Assembly: GCA_013420905.1 (NCBI GenBank)
Contig: JAAXNY010000004.1
Coordinates: 3,410,001-3,474,000, forward strand
Length of the DNA stretch: 64,000 nt
Source of the DNA: Collybia mongolica
Taxonomy: Eukaryota; Basidiomycota; Agaricomycetes; Agaricales; Clitocybaceae
Reading direction: 5' to 3'
Of this stretch, positions 60,885-64,000 are shown in pieces; within the stretch, counting starts at the first letter, position 1; each line of letters opens with the position of its first letter. The translations under genes and the position numbers were made by a program. The notes beneath the pieces are model-generated. The model was not told the DNA's origin and ran no database searches. It saw nothing but the letters and a program-made list of their open reading frames with translations.

Positions 60885-61166
60885 GGAATGGGGTACCAAC
60901 ATGAAGGGAGGGGACCATGCCCTGACAAGCAAAGGCAAACCTTTAAGGCATTGAGAGGTTCAGACATGGTACAGTACAATACTGTTGGACTGCAGGTATC
61001 CTCAGTCTAGACCCGTAATATGACCTGGAGAGCAACTTAGTGTACAGCTCCACCCTGATGGCCCATTACAGATTACTTAGTGGTAATAAGTGTTTATGCC
61101 TGCATGTAGCTGGGTCAAACCCACATGCGCTTAATATTATTATATGAAACAAAAAAAAAAAAAAGT
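60885..61166 (-). repeat. Right arm of the inverted-repeat element
   Basis: Read on the minus strand it starts at a T run (A run at 61151-61164 on plus), then AATAATATTAAGCGC and ends near CCCTCCCTTCATGTTGG. Differences from the left arm include several small indels. Confidence 0.6.
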
Positions 61167-64000
61167 GGCAGGTGTGCATTGTGGAGATGCTAGTAAAATT
61201 TCACATCATGTGAGGCCCACTGTAATGACAGCTGTTTATATATCAAGCTTTGTCTGTAAGTACAGTGCATTAATATATAAAAATGGCATCTACACCTGTC
61301 TTGGTCAGAAGACAGAGGTAGAGGTCCTATAGGTATCTCCAAAGTGTTGATAGTTGTAATCTTTGGATGCTCACTGAAGGTGTAGACAGACTAGAAGGAC
61401 CTGGTGAATTTAGACTGCTTGAACTCCTCCATCTGTGCAAATCTGAAGGTATAGAAGCACCTGTGAACAACTCACTCAGTATCTCTATTTCCTCCAACTG
61501 AAAAATGACTTGCTAGATAAGACCTTAGGTTGACCAGATTGTCCTTAAATCCTTTGCAGTTTGAGACATCCAATTGAATTCCTATGGAGGGTGGCCCATC
61601 CCAAGCTCCTTTTTGGGCCTATTCCCAAAGCTACAGGTGTGTGGCAGAGTTCACAACACACAAGTTCTTTCCCAAATGTGTCTACAGTGTTGATGTAGAT
61701 TGGGAGCTCAACATCAATCCCTGAGACATCAAGTATAACAGAAGCAGGGGAGATAGTAATACTAGGTTCTGAGAGTCTGATATGATGGTCTGACACAGTT
61801 GATGTATATAGATGGGGTGGAATAAGGAGAAGAAGATAATATATTCTTGTTCATTGCTCAGTGTGGTGCAATTGATTTACCAAACTTAGTCAAATTTAGC
61901 CAAACTGATTTTCCTGATTAAGGTGTGTCCCATAGAGGACCCTACAAGACCCTTGGTGTCAGGGTCCAGGGGAGTCAGGGTCTTGGATTCTTCTACAGTG
62001 CCCATCACCGGATCATGACTAGTGCTTTTGGTGTAAACAAACCAAAATGCCACAAGTTAAACTACATTTTTCAAAGGAAAGATATCACATTAAAACTACT
62101 TGTATAGTACTCTAGTATGCTATAGGTACCCCCCTTGTCAACCATTAGTCTATCAGACAACTTTTTTTTTTGGGTCAATGAAAAAAAGTGAAACATCATC
62201 CCAAAAAGGAAATTAAGGGTCCAGGGCACTGCTATAAGCTTGCTCCTCAACTAATAATGTTAATATCCATCATAATATTGGCGGGAATATGCCTATGAGA
62301 CTTGTATTTCTTCACAGCATAGGCTGCCTGTCGAAAATTAAGACCCCTCCTGTCATAAGTGAAATTTTCAGAAGCTTGCTGTGGTAAAGTTAACAGGAAC
62401 TAGAATTTACCTGTAAGCTTCAAGGTACCAGTAGCAGAGACAAAAGTAGTGATGGATATTTGATGTTTTGATATGGTTGAGACACTCCAGGACAAATCTA
62501 GAAAGGAAATCAGTTTACCAAAAGGGTGTTCAATGTTGAACTGACATACATTGTTAGCTGTCCAATCCAAGTCCATTGCATCATAATTTACTGGAATTGC
62601 ACTTGATGTGCTAGCAACAACTGGCCTTGCCTCAGAATCTTCTGATGCAGAGTCATCAAAATCATCATCACTGGCAGAATCTTCATATGTTGGGTTGGCG
62701 CTGATCTCTTTCATGTAGGTGCAGATAGCTGGAGTGATTTTGCCTCATTTGGCAGCCTCACATTCTTGAGCTGTTTGGGAACACTTATTTTGCTTAGGCA
62801 TTGTGGATTCTTGGAGTTCTCAATATGCAGGTCCAAGGGAAGGTGTGTATATTTTTTTTTGATTTGGGTTGAAAAAAGTGAAATGCATGGGAAAAAATAC
62901 AATCTTGTGGTAAACACATTCTTTTCATGGGTTTCCTTCCTAAAAAAAATTCTTCCAAAATTCTGACAAGTTTTTGGGGGAACCTGAGCTGTGTTGGTGA
63001 GGTGGTGGCGAGCACTGTACTGCCCCCCCTGGTGTAAACCCAGACTGTATCAGATTGGGTTAACATCTTCAACAGGGTCTGATCTTTTGACATCCCTTGA
63101 TATGCTTTGTCCTTATCCTGTGTACCATTCTCATCCTCATTATACAATCATTCATCTTACCCTTGCTTTTACTTGTTTCTAATGTCCACTGTAAACTTAG
63201 TGGTTGCCTACTCTAATCAAATATCTATGACATATTTTTCATGTTTTATCAAACTACTCTCTAAAGATGATATCTCATAAAACAGTCATTCTGCCCTTGC
63301 CCTACACTCAATCAGATCAGTATCCTGATTATTTCCTGACAGCCAGCTCTATCTCAATATGGATTTACTCTTTATTCTCAATAACAGTAATGCTGTGAGG
63401 AGGGATCTCTTGTGAATTTAGGCATGGTGGTCCCATCAAAATTCATGAAGTCAAGCACATATCTAATACTGAAAGGGCAGGCAAAGCCTACTTGCTTTTG
63501 TATGACAGGTGTCACTGCTTAAAGCTCCTTGTTCCCTGGGAATTATGTCCAGAGCATTTGCATTGTGGGAGCTAAGTTCTTGTATGCAATAGCTGTAGCA
63601 GATAGCATTTCTGAAAAGATGACATTGTAGTACCTTCATTTTGAGAATGTGTCATTCCATAAGGGGAGCACATACATGCCCCATATCTAGTTGCTTGGAT
63701 GTACCTTGCCTTATTGTATAGATACCTATATGCTGCTGTATACCTTGAGACTACCTTGGCATAACTCTACCTACCTTGTGACATATCCCTTATCCCTTTC
63801 ACAGCTATTAGTTTACTTCTTACTGATGCTTACTCACATACCATTTGCACAGCCCTAGCAGGTGATATAGGCTTTCAATGTATCTCCACAGTATTTCTCT
63901 GATGTACCTATATAGATAGGGCTGTCCAATTGTGGACAGCACCTTTGCAATAACCTAGGCCTGGACCTTCCTCTAGCAATGAAGCCCACTTAGTCTCTTG
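61167..64000. other. AT-rich, CG-poor repeat-like sequence, no intact gene
   Basis: Apart from the decayed ORF at 62.4-62.8 kb no coding structure was found. Homopolymer runs (for example T run at about 62161-62170 and 62850-62860) and scattered stops are frequent. The composition is unlike the gene-rich part of the window and suggests old, methylated transposon sequence continuing beyond the right edge. Confidence 0.5.
62400..62801 (-). pseudogene. Decayed ORF in the repeat island, probable transposon relic
   Basis: From an ATG at 62801 the minus strand reads MPKQNKCSQTAQECEAAK, then an in-frame TGA at 62746-62744, then GKITPAICTYMKEISANPTY, an acidic Ser/Asp run (EDSASDDDFDDSASEDSE) and WTANNVCQFNIEHPFGKLIS. 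The codon at the stop position would be CGA before a C-to-T change at a CG site, in keeping with the CG loss seen all around. A GTAAAT donor lies near the end of the open part. I do not recognise the family; the setting suggests a transposon-derived protein. Confidence 0.4.

Larger units (their letters stand above)
57829..61166. mobile_element. 3.3-kb element with about 270-bp imperfect terminal inverted repeats, non-autonomous
   Basis: The left arm (57829 to about 58115) and the right arm (about 60885-61166, reverse complement) align over most of their length. Shared words in the same order are a T run, AATAATATTAAGC, GGGCCATCAGGGTGGAG, GAGGATACCTGCAGTC, CCATGTCTGAACCTC and AGGGCATGGTCCCCTCCCTT. 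The interior of about 2.8 kb has no open frame over about 100 codons and no transposase motif, so if it is a DNA transposon it is a non-autonomous or decayed copy. CG dinucleotides are rare throughout. Target-site duplications were not found by eye. It could also be a chance pair of solo repeat copies in opposite orientation. Confidence 0.6.

Noticed and set aside
1..64000. CRISPR arrays, bacterial operons, riboswitches or rRNA genes
   Set aside because: The window is eukaryotic with spliced genes; no regularly spaced repeats or rRNA motifs were seen.

Overview
The window is nuclear DNA of a mushroom-forming basidiomycete (Agaricomycetes). Genes are split by many introns of about 45-70 bp with GT-AG borders, neighbours are closely packed on both strands, and several families are typical of this group: an AA9 lytic polysaccharide monooxygenase, an MLKL-N-terminal-like helical protein, a WW-domain membrane protein and tandem hemerythrin-like proteins. 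No species can be named from the sequence alone. Exon coordinates given here were read by eye from splice sites and reading frames; they were not computed or checked against transcripts.

Layout. 1-0.99 kb: no gene. 0.99-15 kb: housekeeping block with CTI6-like PHD protein (+), VPS8 (+), COG2 (-), QTRT2 (+) and a mitochondrial-type J protein (-). 15.3-18.1 kb: an MLKL-NTD-like gene whose middle exons do not resolve. 18.4-20.5 kb: a TMEM184/OST-alpha-type membrane protein (-). 20.8-23.0 kb: two tandem hemerythrin (HHE)-like genes. 23.4-27.7 kb: one unrecognised multi-exon gene and gene-poor sequence. 27.7-36.7 kb: WW-domain membrane protein (-), PRKRIP1 homologue, AA9 LPMO, RMT2 and an unknown membrane protein. 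37.0-42.0 kb: BET5 (+) converging on FUN30 (-). 42-50 kb: sparse, with a mitochondrial-carrier-type protein and a Zn2Cys6 transcription factor. 50.1-56.9 kb: U2AF1 (+), ALG14 (-), CDC23/APC8 (+) and a GLTSCR1-domain protein (+). 56.9-64 kb: no intact gene; an AT-rich, strongly CpG-poor repeat island with a 3.3-kb inverted-repeat element, a nested shorter inverted repeat, a tRNA-like hairpin and a decayed ORF.

Functionally the block is a chance mix and not a pathway cluster. Three genes act in membrane traffic (VPS8 of CORVET, COG2 of the COG complex, BET5 of TRAPP), two in splicing (U2AF1, PRKRIP1), three or four in chromatin and transcription (CTI6-like, FUN30, GLTSCR1 protein, Zn2Cys6 factor), and single genes act in N-glycosylation (ALG14), the anaphase-promoting complex (CDC23), tRNA queuosine modification (QTRT2) and arginine methylation (RMT2). 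I did not find a convincing new multi-gene system. The parts most worth a second look are the CpG-depleted repeat island at the right end and the MLKL-like gene at 15-18 kb.
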